A stretch of DNA of 64,000 bases, taken from Clytia hemisphaerica. Lineage: Eukaryota; Cnidaria; Hydrozoa; Leptothecata; Clytiidae. The stretch lies in assembly GCA_902728285.1 (NCBI GenBank), contig CACVBU010001042.1, positions 1 through 64,000 on the forward strand. Reading direction: 5' to 3'. The position numbers and the translations under genes were made by a program. Below, piece after piece: positions 23,490 to 36,167 of the stretch (position 1 is its first letter; every line of letters begins with the position of its first letter). The notes beneath the pieces are model-generated. The model was not told where the DNA came from, did no database searches, and saw only the letters and a program-made list of their open reading frames with translations.

Positions 23490-26400
23490 GCGCATCAGGT
23501 ACCACCACCAGATTCAGAACTGTCCAAGAATGTTCACGAAAATTTACCATCGTCATTACTTGAGCTCCTGGCGAATGATTTATATTGGTTTGCAACGACT
23601 CCGAATATAAGCAAAAATGCTCTTGGAAAACAGCTTCAGATGAAAAAAAAGATCTTTCCGGAGGGTAATTCATATCCCAAATGCTTTAAGGAGGCTATGA
23701 AGATGATAACCCCATTCTTATCAACAATCGAATCTCATCATGTTTGCGTGAAAGATTGTATTTGGTATTTTGGTAAATACGAGAATTGTCAAAAATGTCC
23801 TGTATGCAACGAGCCTCGCTACACTCCATCTGGGAATCCACGTCGCGTATTTTACTATATGCCTCTTAAAGACAGACTTGTTCGAATATTCTCCGATGCA
23901 AAGCTTTCAAAACTTGTTCAAGATCATGCTAATATTATGTGAGTAGTATTCATCAATTTTCAAAATCATGCAAATAATTGTTCGTTGATGTTTGTTTTAG
24001 TTAGTGAATTGTTGAGGGGTGCCACCTTTCTCAGAGAGGGTGTCTTTATTGAAAAATCTCACTTTGCAAGTATATTATACATTTAGATGTTATTACAATT
24101 TGGTCAATTTTTACCCTTAGAATTTAGAAAAAGATTTCCCTTGTGATGGAAAAGTGTATAAACCTTGCAAACCTATTGTTTCTCTACAAATTAGGGAGAA
24201 GTCGGTTGTTTCTGATGTACACGAAAGTAGATCCTGGAATGACGCAAGAAGATCTCCACGAACGATCCAGTTGATCATGAACACTGACGGCCTAAACCCA
24301 TTCAGTATGAAATCTAAGTATTCGATGTGGCCGATTATTTTTGCCATTGAAAATTTACCACGTACGCTACGATCTAGAAGAGAAAATCTTTTACTGACAG
24401 GTAGGAATTAAAAAAATTCAATTATTAAACTTGACTAATTATAACTCTTATGATTAAAAATTTAATAATTATCGCTGTTGTTATATAAGTCCCCCCAAAT
24501 AGAACTCAAAAGTTTGCTTTCACGGGATGTATTAAACAAAAAGCTCGACCATGACATTCACTTATTTTCGGTTTTAGGTATTATCCCTTCAAGCTCAATG
24601 GGTAAAGAAACTCCAAACATCCGTCCCTTCCTGAAGATAATGATTAAAGATATAGAAAGTACCAATGGGATGCTAACCTACGATGCTTTCAGGTATAACA
24701 GAAGCCAAGTATGTCGTTTCATATATAAAAAACTGTTCTGGTCGTAAATTGGATCCGTTTATTATCTTTATATTCTAATATTATTTTTTTGGACCTCTCA
24801 AACCGTTGATTGTACAGGATGTCTTATTTTTATGATTACTAAGTTTTCTGAATATATAACATCATCTTTGTTTTAATAGAGGAGATTGGTTTAAGCTTGA
24901 AGTCAACATACGTCGATTCATTTTGGACTATCCGGGAATCAATAAAATTTTCAACTTGTCTGGTTCTGGAGCCTATTCAGCGTGTATATGGTGTGATGTT
25001 ACAGGTATTTGTTTGTTTTGAAAAACAAGAGCTGCAAAAATGCGGATACATATTTCCTCTATCGCAACCTAAACTCTGAAAAAGCTTCAAAGCTGATATA
25101 GTATTTATTTCCGTACCGAACTAGAATAGCCCTAGATTATGTATGTAGTTCTAGAAATTGTCTTATTTTGATATTTTTTGTTGATATTCGCATTCAAGTT
25201 TTTCAGAGATTCACGAAAATTTGATAATACAATAATAATACAATTAATAATAAAATCAATAATACACTTGTTTTAGGCACTCGTGTGGAATCTTCCAAGA
25301 AAATTGTCTATTTGTTTAGAAGGTTCTTACCGAAAGACCATCCTTTAAGAACCGATCCTGGTACGGAACATTATTTCTTTTTATTCAGATATTCTTTCTG
25401 TAAAAGTTACAAATTCTCGAATTGATTTTAGATTGGCGTTGTGCTCTTTTCATTCATAACTCATTATTTTCGAAATGAAAAACATTACTGATATCATTAT
25501 TCATCACATTTTACCCGGGATGAATTGAAATAATTTCAGATTTTAAAGATACTTGTGTTGGGGAAGAGAACATGCACCCAGGTTATTACACCAAAGATGA
25601 CTACAAAAAGTTCAAAGACGCGTACGTTAAGTGTAAAACAGTGCAAGAAAAACAGATGCTTCTACGTAGCACTGGTTTCCATGGTGGTTGTGAATTTGAT
25701 AGTTTAAAAGTAGGGAATTCAAAATTAATTCTTTTATTAGAAATTCTGGCCCTTCAAATTTGAAATTGTGTTGTGTAACAAATGATTAACAGGAAACAAA
25801 TCCACAAGTTAGTACATTCACATCTGGTTTACAAATTCCCTTTAAAAATATAATGTATCTCTACTTAGGATTTTGATATGATCAAGCAGGTTACACCCGA
25901 TCCTATGCATACCATCACTAATGTCATTAAACACGTTGTTAAATTTCTTGGTAACCGTCACACTGGAACATTAGAAAAGTTTTTAACTGATGATGCTGAA
26001 CATAAAAGTAAGTAAACCGATTTTTTTGGGTATTTTTTCTTCGTTTTGACTAATTTTTCATCAAATTTGATTTTCATCATGTATGAGTTCCGAACAAAGA
26101 GGATAAAAACTTCATAATGCCGAGATTCTGAAGGAAAAATTCATGGATTTCCGATACCGAAACAATTTAGCATTCCGAAAAAAAAAAAAAACGAAGAAAT
26201 TTTGCCCGATTTCCGAAATTCCGAAGATAAAAAAGGGTCGATTTCCGCAATTCCGAAATGCCGAACGCCCCCACTACCATTATATTCATTAGATTTACAC
26301 GATGACGCCATTTATCAACTAAGTAAAGAGGAAATGAAAATCGCCGATGGTAAAATATACAGAGCCGTGGTAAGTGTTAATTATTGTTACTGTATATAGA

Positions 26401-27633
26401 AATCCAAATCCAATGGCAACATTTTCATAAAAAATGGGAATTACATTTATAGATTTCTATTTTGTTTGTAGAAAAAACAAAAATTGAAAATGAGAGTTTA
26501 CTCAATATTTGAAAAGGAAAACCCGATCCTCAAATCGCATGACTGGCTACAGGTAAATTTAAATTCTTATTCTTATTCCAAGAATTGAAATTAAAGTTGG
26601 GTCATTACAGTAAAATTTCACGAAAAAGACTTAACCTAACATGTAATATATTCTTATCCACAGCTTGTGAAACAAAATATAATTCAAGAAGCTATCGAGG
26701 GTTTCTTATCTCCAAGACAAGCAAATACATTGTCAAAGTTGCTTAATGCCCTTAACAGTTTAATGGCTGAAACAGTTGACGTTAGGAGAGTAGATGATAT
26801 CCAAAATGAGGTTACCGAGGCTTTGGCTTACATGGAGCGAGATTTTCCGTTATCGTTACTGGTACGTAAAAAATTTTCCATTAACATTAAGAATATCTTT
26901 AAGAGACTAACAGTCATTTAAGGAAATTACAACGAAAGTATGTATTTTTAGCCCATCAAACTGCGTCCATGTTGTTAATCTTTTTGGAAAAACTAATGCC
27001 AATTTCTAAAGCACCCCTGCCTGCCATACATCCATTCCACCAATAGAATTTCTATTGTTCTCAGGTTAAAAAATATAGTGAGATGGTCTCAAATGCAATT
27101 TTTTTCTATTAAATTTTACCTTTGATTTATTTAAATTTTTCAATTATTGTAGGTTGTTTCATTTCATTTGCTACTCCATATCGCTGAAGGATTGATAGAT
27201 GGCCCAATCCATACAAAGTGGATGTTCTATTTTGAAAGGTTTAATTCGTACATTAAACGAAGGGTGATGAGCAGGTCAAACCCAGAAGCTTGCGTGATGA
27301 AGACCTACAGAGTAAGTACTTTTTTGGATAAAACATTGGATAAAACATTAGAAAAATTTCTTCAATTTCTATTACTTCCATAATTTAATGCCCTTAGCAA
27401 AGAGGGCGTACGGGTTGGTCGGTATTAGGTCTATTTTTGATCGGTATTCGGTATTTCTATGAAAAAGCGGTGTATTCGGTATCTCTGCACTCCCGTACTC
27501 CCCCACTAGAAACCCCCTCAGAGTAAAGTTACCATATTTATTTTTAATCTTTATTTAGATCAACGATTGGGTATCTTACCTCAAAACCACTGGCCATTTG
27601 CAAATTTTGTTTGATGAAAATGATGAATTGTAG
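23490..27633 (+). CDS. EnSpm/CACTA (Tnp2/Transposase_21-type) transposase, 5' incomplete
   Basis: Spliced exons: 23490-23938, 24121-24401, 24578-24692, 24880-25004, 25277-25360, 25540-25709, 25869-26007, 26293-26369, 26472-26552, 26664-26861, 27153-27311 and 27559-27633 (stop TAG). All phases from the second exon on agree. Motifs in order: CPVCNEPRY with FYYMPLKDRL (the zinc-like CPxC…RYFPL block of Tnp2); TDGLNPF followed by SMWPIIFAIENLP, giving a probable catalytic Asp; LSGSGAYSACIWC; TPDPMHTITNVIKHVV, a second acidic motif; then a DUF4218-like end with LLHIAEGLIDGPIHTKWMF and YFERFNSYIKRR. These belong to the cut-and-paste transposase of CACTA elements. Exon 1 ends in phase 2 while exon 2 reads from phase 0, so one small exon or a one-base change is unaccounted for. 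AATAAA follows at 27656. Otherwise the gene looks intact. Confidence 0.88.
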
Positions 27634-27655
27634 AACTTTTTTGCTTTATTTATGT

Positions 27656-27661
27656 AATAAA
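27656..27661 (+). promoter_or_regulatory. Polyadenylation signal of the transposase
   Basis: AATAAA lies 23 bp after the stop codon and is followed by more AATAAAAG words. Confidence 0.5.
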
Positions 27662-28635
27662 AGTTAATAAAAGTTATAATAATAAAAGTTATTGAAATTT
27701 GAAATAAATTCTCGTACTGAAATGCCGCATGCACTCAAAAAGCTACAAAATAAAGCAACCTGTTTAGCAAAAATTCTCACTGCAAAAGCTTTTTGACCGA
27801 AAAAAAATAAAAATGTCTCTCAAAAGCAAAGCATGAGGAATCATTTTATCATCTTCATTTATAATGCTTGAATTTTCCTTATTTTCCTTAATAAAATAAA
27901 TACTAAGGCAATACTTCCTTCACTTCGCTTTCAGTTACGCTTCTTCATTACTGTTCGATCTAAAAATAAATAAAAAAGATTATCTTATTTCAGTTCAACC
28001 TTCAACCTCCTCCCGTGACGTTTTGGTTTCGTCAATAAAAAAGTCGGAATCAGGGGCCTAGCCTGGGGTACGAGGTTGTTATCAGTATTGAGATTATTTA
28101 ACTAAAGAAATTGGTCATTTTAATTTTCAACAATTGAGTCATTTTGCCCTACCCTATCCTGCTCAGTGGCTAATTATTTGGATATTCCAGGATATTTGGA
28201 AAGGTGCCGCCTAAGTTAGAATTAGTTACACAATTCAGTTTTCATTCAACCAAATAGACAAAAAATTACCGAATAATTTTAGTGTTTGATTTGCTCCCTT
28301 GTGTTTGCTCCAAACTTAAGTCGAGCAACCACGCTGCTGCAGTGAAATGCAGCAATAGATAACATTCTTGAATATATAGCTTTTTGTCGAAAATTCCTAC
28401 CAGTTAATTGACCACATAAAAATCAACGCACGTCACCTAAAAATGAACGCCCCTCCTAAAATACAACAAGATTCGCACAAATGCGACTAAATATTTCCCC
28501 CTTACACTTGCAGATGGACTCATTGAGTTTCAATCTCCAACCTTTCTCAGGCAAGAAAAAGTGAAGCCTTAAAAATGCGCCGTACTTCAGTAACTTTCGA
28601 ATTATTTATTATTTAATGCTTATAATTTTCAAGTT
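27662..28635. other. Non-coding, fragment of an 8-bp-TSD MITE end
   Basis: No gene was seen. At 28524-28570, CATTGAGTTTCAATCTCC and AAAAAGTGAAGCC match the left end of the MITE at 31441-31731, so a truncated relative is probable. Confidence 0.4.
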
Positions 28636-28802
28636 CAAGAAAGGAAAACAAAATTGGAGTTATGGAGCCAAAAAAGGGGAACATTCGATATATGGAGGTT
28701 TTTTTATATGAGTTTATTAGGAGATTTTCATGCTGCCAACGAATTTGTTCGAGTTAAGGAGACGTTCGAGTAATAGAGGTTCGAGTTATGGAGACTCTAC
28801 TG
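28636..28802. mobile_element. Right end of a Tigger/pogo-like element
   Basis: Repeated GTTCGAGTTATGGAG-type phrases end in GAGACTCTACTG followed by TA at 28803. These are the style of terminal sequence and the TA target of pogo/Tigger elements. The matching left end was not found nearby, so it is a fragment. Confidence 0.55.
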
Positions 28803-29379
28803 TATTTAAAAAAGTAAGCTCATCTCCAGGATAAGATGATAAAAACTTCGGGCATTACGATACGCTTATAAAAAAGTGTAGGCTAAAAAAATAGAAAAAA
28901 GGGCTCGGTACTGAAAGGGTTAACAGCATACACTCTTTTTTTATAAGAACAATCAGGCTTAGACTGAAACAATAGGTCTATTATTCTAGACAATAGAAAA
29001 AATAAGAACAAGCTTAGGCTTAACTCAAATTTCATGGAAAGAGCGTAACGAGGGTTCATAACAAGAAAATGTCAAAGTGAGGAACGTTGCATATTATTGT
29101 AGTCATGTGTTTTAAAAATTACACTGAATGTAAACCTCAGATTAAGCACAAAATGTATATTAATATTTATATATATGTATATAATGTATATTAAAAAATG
29201 TATAACAAAAGAACAGTAAAGCTAAGTTTGTTAAAAATCAATGAAACCAGCACAAATGGGATAGGCCAAATCAGCAGTTTTTATTGGAATCATAAAGGCA
29301 AAGGTCAAACAATTGCATTGTGACCGTTTTGTTATTTTTTTGGCAATGACTTCTTTAAGAAGAGATGCTTTATTCTATC

Positions 29380-29665
29380 GACCTCTTTGTCAAGAATATA
29401 TGTCAACCTGAAATATCGGACAATAGTTTTTCTATCGACTTCTTTTATTTGTCGAGAATGTAAATGAATCTGCTCAAGCAGACAAGGTTTATATTTTTGC
29501 CGTGTACGAAATATCGGACAATAGTTTTTCTATCGACTTCTTTGTCGAGAGTGTAAATAATCAATCTGCTCAACAAGCAGTCAAGGTCTGTTTTATCGAC
29601 CTCTTTGTCGAGAATGTAAATCAATCTGCTCAAGCAGACAAGGTTTATATTTTTGCCGCGTACCT
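29380..29665. repeat. Tandem repeats with TATCGAC…TTTGTCGAGAATGTAAAT units
   Basis: Three to four degenerate copies of a ~95-bp unit (ATATCGGACAATAGTTTTTC, TTTGTCGAGAATGTAAAT, CTGCTCAAGCAGACAAGG). Both strands stay partly open through the array, which explains the overlapping frames there. No protein family is recognised. Confidence 0.7.
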
Positions 29666-30008
29666 CTTTAGTGATCAAGCACTGTTGTTTACTCACACTG
29701 TTGGTGATCAATGCTTCCTTAATCACCAGCACACTGTATGGCACTTTTAGGAGAAAAAAAAAAAAAAAGAAAAAGAATATTGCATCCAAAAATTTCAAAA
29801 ATCCTTAGGAAAAAGATCCCTGAAAGTCACTTTTAAAGCTGTCTGACCGAGTTGACAACCAAAACAGTCCAGAACATGCACCACATGGTGAGTTAAATTT
29901 CCTCAATAAAAATCGCACATTGATTAATCCTGACTAAAGGTTTTACACTATAGACAAGAGTTCCGCCTCACTGCACAAATCGATCGGGAGAGGCGTGGGC
30001 GTTATTAA

Positions 30009-31320
30009 AGGGGCAATCCGCCACCACATAACACGGTTTGTTATTATTTTTCTAAAACTCGATTACTTTTAGGGTGCATAGGGGAATTTCCAGTTGAGCG
30101 GAGTGATCGAGATAAAAATATCACGTGACTTTTGACAGGACAAAAAATCAAAACAAACTGGTGGAAGGCACAAAAAATTATCTTCCTTTCTCAGAAAAAA
30201 GCTATCATTTTGTTTCAGCTGAAGGTAACCTGATAACAGCTGTTCATAATTTTCTTACGTGCACGGTAAACCTCTGAAGGCATTTGAAAATTATACATCT
30301 GAGGAAAATAGTCCTCCCGCGGCGCGGAAAATTTCACAACAAGAATCTTGTTGTGCGCCAGAAAGATAAAAACTGATACGGCGCCCTATTCATAAACACA
30401 ATCACGCAACTTTGTTGTCATCCCCAGTCCTTAGACGAACGCAGTCCTTACGATTTTGAGATTGCATTTTCGTCAGATCGTATTATGTTTTCACCCAGTG
30501 GGTTCGACTGACAATTCCTGCATTAAAAGCCAAGATGCAATATGTTTATTAAATACACGCTCACAGTATCTCTAGTCAGAGAAAACAATCACACATTCAA
30601 AAGTGTCTTTAGTCAGGAAAACAACCAAAACACGTACCAAAACAATCACACAAGTTTCAAAAGTTTAGAAAATCCACAAAACCTCTGACCTCATGAATGT
30701 AAGAACCAAGAATTAAAGACTTTGTTTTGAGGTCACACGGTAAACAAATCTCATATAACTTGTTCCAGAGACATTGGTCATTGTCCATATAAGAGTTTGT
30801 ATTTCAAAGCAAAAGTATTTCTCGTACTGCCCATTTTTCTCATCAATTCTTCAACTTGAACCAGTTTCACATCTCAATAGAATGTTAATACCATTTTACC
30901 AATCATTTAATGTCCAAAGTTATGGGTGTAGCGTTTTCTTCGTGTCAAGCAAATGTCTCTGAAATCTTTAAGTTGGTTGGTTTGGTATTCGGAAGAGGTA
31001 ATCCATGGATATCTTTGTAATCAATGATGAAAAACTCTTGAAATTACTGATGATTACAGTTGAAGTGTTAGCCTCACATTTCATGTAATTATTGGTCGCC
31101 AATTAGATGAAAATTGTATGTTTTTTGTTCGTCAGAAAAGAGTTTAAAAAGCCAAGAGTGAATTTTCGTCCATCTTCTATTTTGATCTGAATTATTCGTG
31201 TCTTGATTACTCAAAAACATGCGCGTAACATCAAGGTAAATCCGTGCGATTTTGTCTGAATAACTAAGGCAAATGAAAACAAAAACAAACTTCGCAATGT
31301 GGTGGCGGATTGCCGCCCCT
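30009..31320. mobile_element. 1.3-kb TTAA-flanked element (piggyBac-like target)
   Basis: The inverted ends are AGGGGCAATCCGCCACCACA and its complement GTGGTGGCGGATTGCC…CCCCT. TTAA precedes (30005-30008) and follows (31321-31324). A TTAA target suggests piggyBac mobilisation, although the termini are not the usual CCC type. There is no coding sequence. Later short repeats lie outside it. Confidence 0.75.
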
Positions 31321-31440
31321 TTAAGGGCGCAAAAAGGGCGTAAGTAGCCAAGGATCGGAGAAATGCCTTTTTAACTAATATTTCCCCTTATAGCGGGGAA
31401 ATATTCAATAAACGCCCGGGGCGAATGTGAAAGACCAATT

Positions 31441-31731
31441 CATTGAGTTTAAAGCCCGAAGGGCTAGAGTAGAAGACAAAAAGAAAAAGTGAAGCCACTT
31501 AATTTCCTATCCAGAACGCCCCCAGAACACGCTGCGCTCATGACAACAGATTGGATCTAATGGTTTCTTTGTTTTTGAGTACTATATTTTTCGAAATCTA
31601 GCGATAGATTTTACTTTCAGTCCGGCATTTGTGTGAAAACCACGCGCGGACGTTCTGGATGGAAAATTAAGTGGCTTCATTTCCCATCGAAAAGACTCTA
31701 CTCTAGCTCCTTCGGGGCTTTAAACTCAATG
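31441..31731. mobile_element. hAT-like MITE with 8-bp TSD
   Basis: The ends CATTGAGTTTAAAGCCCGAA and …CTTTAAACTCAATG pair over ~85 bp, with GAAGCCACTTAATTT and TTCTGGAT further inside. GACCAATT flanks it at 31433-31440 and 31732-31739. Size, 8-bp duplication and CA…TG ends fit a hAT-type MITE. Confidence 0.82.
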
Positions 31732-31789
31732 GACCAATTCATCAATTACGCAAAACGAAAAGGTTGGTACTTTGATTCGTAAATTCGAA

Positions 31790-33300
31790 GAAAAATTTGT
31801 ATTCTAGGGTTTAGATTAATTAATAATTCAACTTGATTTTTAAAAAGAATCTAAAATTTCCAGCATTACTTTGTTTTTTCCTTTACACTTTGCATTGATA
31901 TATTTTAAATTTTATCAGGGTTACGATATGGAATTTAAATATTGTGAAACATTGTAAACAAATCTATATCAAGGTTTTATTTTAATTGTATTAACACCAC
32001 TACATTATATCAAATTTGGAAGTATTTCAAGCAACAAATCACTGTTAAAATAAAATGAAGAGGTGGAAATCTAAACCAAAAACATCAAGCTTCCCATAAT
32101 TGAATTATCAGATTATATAGTTGTCGGGCGTGTAATTTAATAGTTTTTGACTTCAAATTAATAAGCTTTTTCTTCCACAATAATACCCGAGATTAAATAA
32201 ATAGTACCTTTCCATAACTGAATTATACAGTTAAATTTACACTCATAATTTATTAGCTTTTGAATCCTAAATTAAAAAGCTTTTCATCTCTCAAAATATA
32301 TTACAATATAATGCAAGATTAATAATGGAATTAAACTGAAAATAATCATCTTTCAATGATTAAGTTATATAGTTATCAGACATGTAATTTAATAGTTTTT
32401 GAATCCTAAATTAAAAAGCTTTTCATCTCTCAAAATATATTACAATATAATGCAAGATTAATAATGGAATTAAACTGAAAATAATCATCTTTCAATGATT
32501 AAATTATATAGTTATCAGACACGTAATTTAATAGTTTTTGAATCTTAAATAATCATCTTTCCACTATTAAATTATATAGTTATCAGACACGTAATTTAAT
32601 AGTTTTTGAATCCTAAATTAAAAAGCTTTTCAACTCTCAAAATATATTACAATATAAAGCAAAATTAATAATGAAATTAAACTGAAAATAATCATCTTTC
32701 CATTATTAAATTATATAGTTATCAGACACGTAATTTAATAGTTTTTGAATCCTAAATTAAAAAGCTTTTCATCTCTCAAAATATATTTACAATATAAGGC
32801 AAAATTAATAATGAAATTAAACTGAAAATATTCATCTTTCAATGATTAAATTATATAGTTATCAGACACGTAATTTAATAGTTTTTGAATCCTAAATTAA
32901 AAAGCTTTTCATCTCTCAAAATATATTACAATATAAGGCAACATTAATAATGAAATTAAACTGAAAATATTCATCTTTCAATGATTAAATTATATAGTTA
33001 TCAGACACGTAATTTAATTGTTTTTTAATCCTAAATTAAGAAGCTTTTCATTTTTCAAAATTGCATCTGATTTTAATAGTGAAAAATCTCGATTTTAATA
33101 TTGACATATTTCTACTTTTCTTTTTTTCACAAAGTTAAATTTTCTCCAATTTTTTTAACATCAAGATTATATAAGGTTTAAAAAAATTAATAACGTTTTT
33201 CGTTTAGGTAAAAAATTAAATAGTTACCTATTTAATTTGTCTTTGAAATTAATTAGAAATTAAATAGATTTTAATTACTTAATTAAATTTAATTAGATTT
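31790..33300. repeat. Right subterminal AT-rich tandem repeats
   Basis: From about 32110 to 33050 there are six to seven units of ~139 bp (one truncated to ~69 bp) containing GTTATCAGACACGTAATTTA and TTTTTGAATCCTAAATTAAA. Beyond them AATTAAATAG words continue to the CACTA terminus. It is the mirror partner of the left repeat field, though the unit sequences differ. Confidence 0.8.
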
Positions 33301-33324
33301 TAATTATTTTTCAGGTTTGTAGTG

Positions 33325-34790
33325 ATACGGTTTATTTACAAATTTTGTCACTACTTCATGTCCCTATAAAGAAAATTGCTATTTTTGGCAATATTTGCTG
33401 ACTTAATGTCCCACTTTCTTGCCTTCTGACATGTTTTTGTATCAATGGAAGATCCCTTTTAATATCATTTTCAATATTTTCAAGTACCTTAAGGAAAGAA
33501 TTTGATACCGTGCTCAACTGCTCTAACTTGGGACGATTGGTCAAAACATGAAGTAAAAATTAGATTAAGATGTCAGATTCTTAAAATTCTGGTTAAGGAA
33601 GTTAAAGTGATAAAATAAAATTTTGGACAAATAAAAACTTACATTATTTCTACTGATGAAGTTCATCAGCTTTAGGCGCAGTTGACAACTTCACTGGTAT
33701 TCATACCAATCCATTGGATCCTTTGATCATTAAAGATTTGCAAGGTATGTTGGAACATCTGTAAATATTGGAAAAAAATTCCGCTAGTCAATTTTCTATT
33801 CGACCCTTGCTTGGAAACTCCACATGATTTGTCAAATTTTGAAAAAAGTATCGGAAATTCCACATTTTCCACCAAAAATTTGATTTTGTATAGACTATTT
33901 TGTATAGCATATTCAGGAATTTCAAAAAAACATTTTGCCTTGGAATTCTGCTGTCGTCCAGCCCCCCTGTAACAGACTTTAACTGGAGCCCAATGGTCAT
34001 TCATAGTTATTAGTGACCACCAGAAGAAAAATGCAAAGACTGTAATACTAAAATAGAGTGAATTTCATTTCTTACGTAGAGTTATGCAAGAAGAAATATG
34101 GGGTCAAGAAAGGAGAGGTCACAAGGCAAATCAATTCAAAGTGTGGCACTGCACGTAGAAGTCGTAAGTCTTAGTGATGTTCTTCACTTATGTAAAGAAA
34201 ATAGATCTTCTTTGGCTCAATTAATAAGCACAATGGAATCTTAATATAAATTTACCTTAGTAAGTTGTAAGTTTTCTGTAGATATCAGAAAGATTGCAAA
34301 GATACTTTCGGATTTTATGGCTTTTCCATTACCAAAAATTCATGAGAAATTGATCCGCCATATTGAATCGAAGGTTTTTCGGCAAAAGAATCATGTGGGG
34401 TTTGTTTGTTCTTTTAGAGTATAGCTAATAAAGACCGCCCGTGGGCGGTACGCAGGCGGGCGAAAGAAACAAAAAACGCCAAGGCAACAAAGTAACTAGG
34501 CTGCACGCAACCCCTCTGATAAGTTTTTTAAGGCAAGGACGCGGCTACATTTCTGATTTTTATTCAGTGTTTTGATTTTATATATTTAGTTGGATTGTGT
34601 GCGCAGAGAGGACCAAAAGGCAAAAAGAAAAATGGAAAACATCAAGAGGAGCCAAGTGACAACGACGATGCGCCGTAGAGGGGCGTAGAAACCTTAGCCG
34701 ATAATTTTTTACCAGCCAATTTTTTTCAAGTATGACGTAATCTTTTTTCCCAGCAAAAAGGATTGAAACCAAAAAGTGCGATGCCAGCGC
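33325..34790. other. Right flank, no gene established
   Basis: Minus-strand frames at 33356-33544 (Lys/Glu-rich, helical) and 33672-34004 could be exon pieces, but their boundaries do not join in phase. A + strand stretch at 34080-34163 has AG and GTAAGT borders. I cannot assign any of them. Confidence 0.3.
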
Positions 34791-35335
34791 GGGATGCTCT
34801 TATATCGGATGGCCAATAGTCACCTTCATTTTTTTATTTTATTTTTTTATCCACGGATCGCTGATAGTCACTTTTCCGGGGGTTAGGTAGGGTCAGGGTT
34901 GCTAGTAACGGCTTGTCACTGTGCCGGGTGCATACTCGGCGCCTTGGGCCCCGCAGGGTTGCTAGTAACGGCTCGAATTTCAGTCAGGTTTAAAAAAGGG
35001 GTACTGTTACCCATATTATAATAATATTACCCCCGTCTTTTGCCAGTTCGATATAATATGTTATGAATTGCGTGGTTTGCTGTGCGGTGATGGCTCAACT
35101 GATAGAGCGCTGGCTTCCGAATTCGAAGGTCTTTCTTTGGTGGTGGTTCGAATCCCACTCGGTGCGAAAATGAGACTGGTCGAAATTGATGGACAAATGA
35201 TTGACAGGTATGAAAACTCAGTCAGAAATGAGAAACTAAGTCTCAGAAACTCAGACAGTCAGAAAAGAGAAAAATAGGATAAGAGATAGGAAAGAAAACA
35301 AGGTGACGATTGGCCATCCGATATAACATCTACCC
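34791..35335. mobile_element. 545-bp TIR element with SINE head and GC-rich core
   Basis: TATATCGGATGGCCAATAGT at the left end pairs with the right end near 35300-35335, both ends beginning GGG. It carries the 109-bp core (34882-34990) shared with 12435-12543 in inverted orientation, plus a tRNA-like sequence at 35082-35166. No convincing target duplication is seen. Confidence 0.65.
35082..35166 (+). repeat. tRNA-derived SINE head
   Basis: TGGCTCAACTGATAGAGC is a good A box and GGTTCGAATCCC a good B box, in tRNA-like spacing with a slightly long variable region. The anticodon loop and acceptor stem do not fold as a tRNA, so it is read as a SINE head. Confidence 0.65.
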
Positions 35336-36050
35336 GCGCGCAAATGGAGGCTGGCTTTTTTTAGTCCAGCCATAATTTTTGGCAGGGTAAGCGGCTTACA
35401 GTATTCAAATTTAAATTCCAGTTTTGTTATCATTAGCCATCACTGCCATTTCCAATGGTGAATGACAGAAAGAAAGATAAAGGTATAAGGTAGTTTTGCG
35501 TATATTTTTGGTCATTCCCATTTATTTAGAAATATTCTTGCAGTCTTATTTATTAAAAAATATACTTGTATATATATAATTCCAGTTTTTAGCAGCTTGT
35601 AGGCTTAGTCTGTTTATAGAATGTAGTATGTAGTATGTTTATAGGATGGTAATATCAATATTCAGGGATAACTTCTCTGTCAATCTTAATATCCATTATA
35701 TATTTTTATTCCCTTGCTTTCTTTCTAATGTTTAAATGTGCATAATAGTTAATAGGAAGTAGGAGGCCTGACAGCTACTGCTTAATTTGGGCCATTCCAG
35801 AATTTGTCTGTAACAGGGGGCAGATGACACAGGATTTCCGAGAGTAAAAGTTTCTAATTTCGAAGGTGAGAGAAGAACATGTATGAATTTCCGAGGCAAT
35901 TGAATTAAAAAAGGCAAAAAAGAGTGGAATTTCCGATGCATTTTGCAAAAGTACATGAATTTTCATCGAAATTTTCGACTACCACAAGGCTAGAAAAATT
36001 TTCTGGGATGGACCATGGTAAAGCCGCAAAAAGTGTAAAGAAAAACATGA
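35336..36050. other. No gene recognised
   Basis: AT-rich sequence with scattered TTTCCG phrases. The overlapping minus-strand frames at 35732-35966 are in different phases and show no motif. Confidence 0.35.
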
Positions 36051-36167
36051 TTTGTCGTGTGTACTGATGTGTACTAATGTTTACAGCTTGTTTACTGGCT
36101 CAGCGTAAGCAATGAAATGTACTGCAATGTGTACTACAAGTGTACTGTAAGTGTACTGAAATGGGTC

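Larger units (their letters stand above)
9747..33324. mobile_element. Candidate giant EnSpm/CACTA transposon (23.6 kb)
   Basis: The left end CACTACAAACCTGAAAAATA (9747) and the right end (33324, its exact complement ending TTTGTAGTG) are identical for about 44 bp and then diverge into AT-rich sequence. CACTA termini and a short duplication (AT at 9745-9746 and 33325-33326) are hallmarks of EnSpm/CACTA elements, and the interval contains a Tnp2-type transposase, the expected enzyme. Tandem or dispersed AT-rich repeats lie inside both ends, as in plant CACTA subterminal regions. A second, divergent spliced gene (13153-20493) and several later MITEs are included. The alternative is two separate element copies facing each other with host DNA between; pairing of intact ends with the matching transposase between them favours one element. 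Confidence 0.75.
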
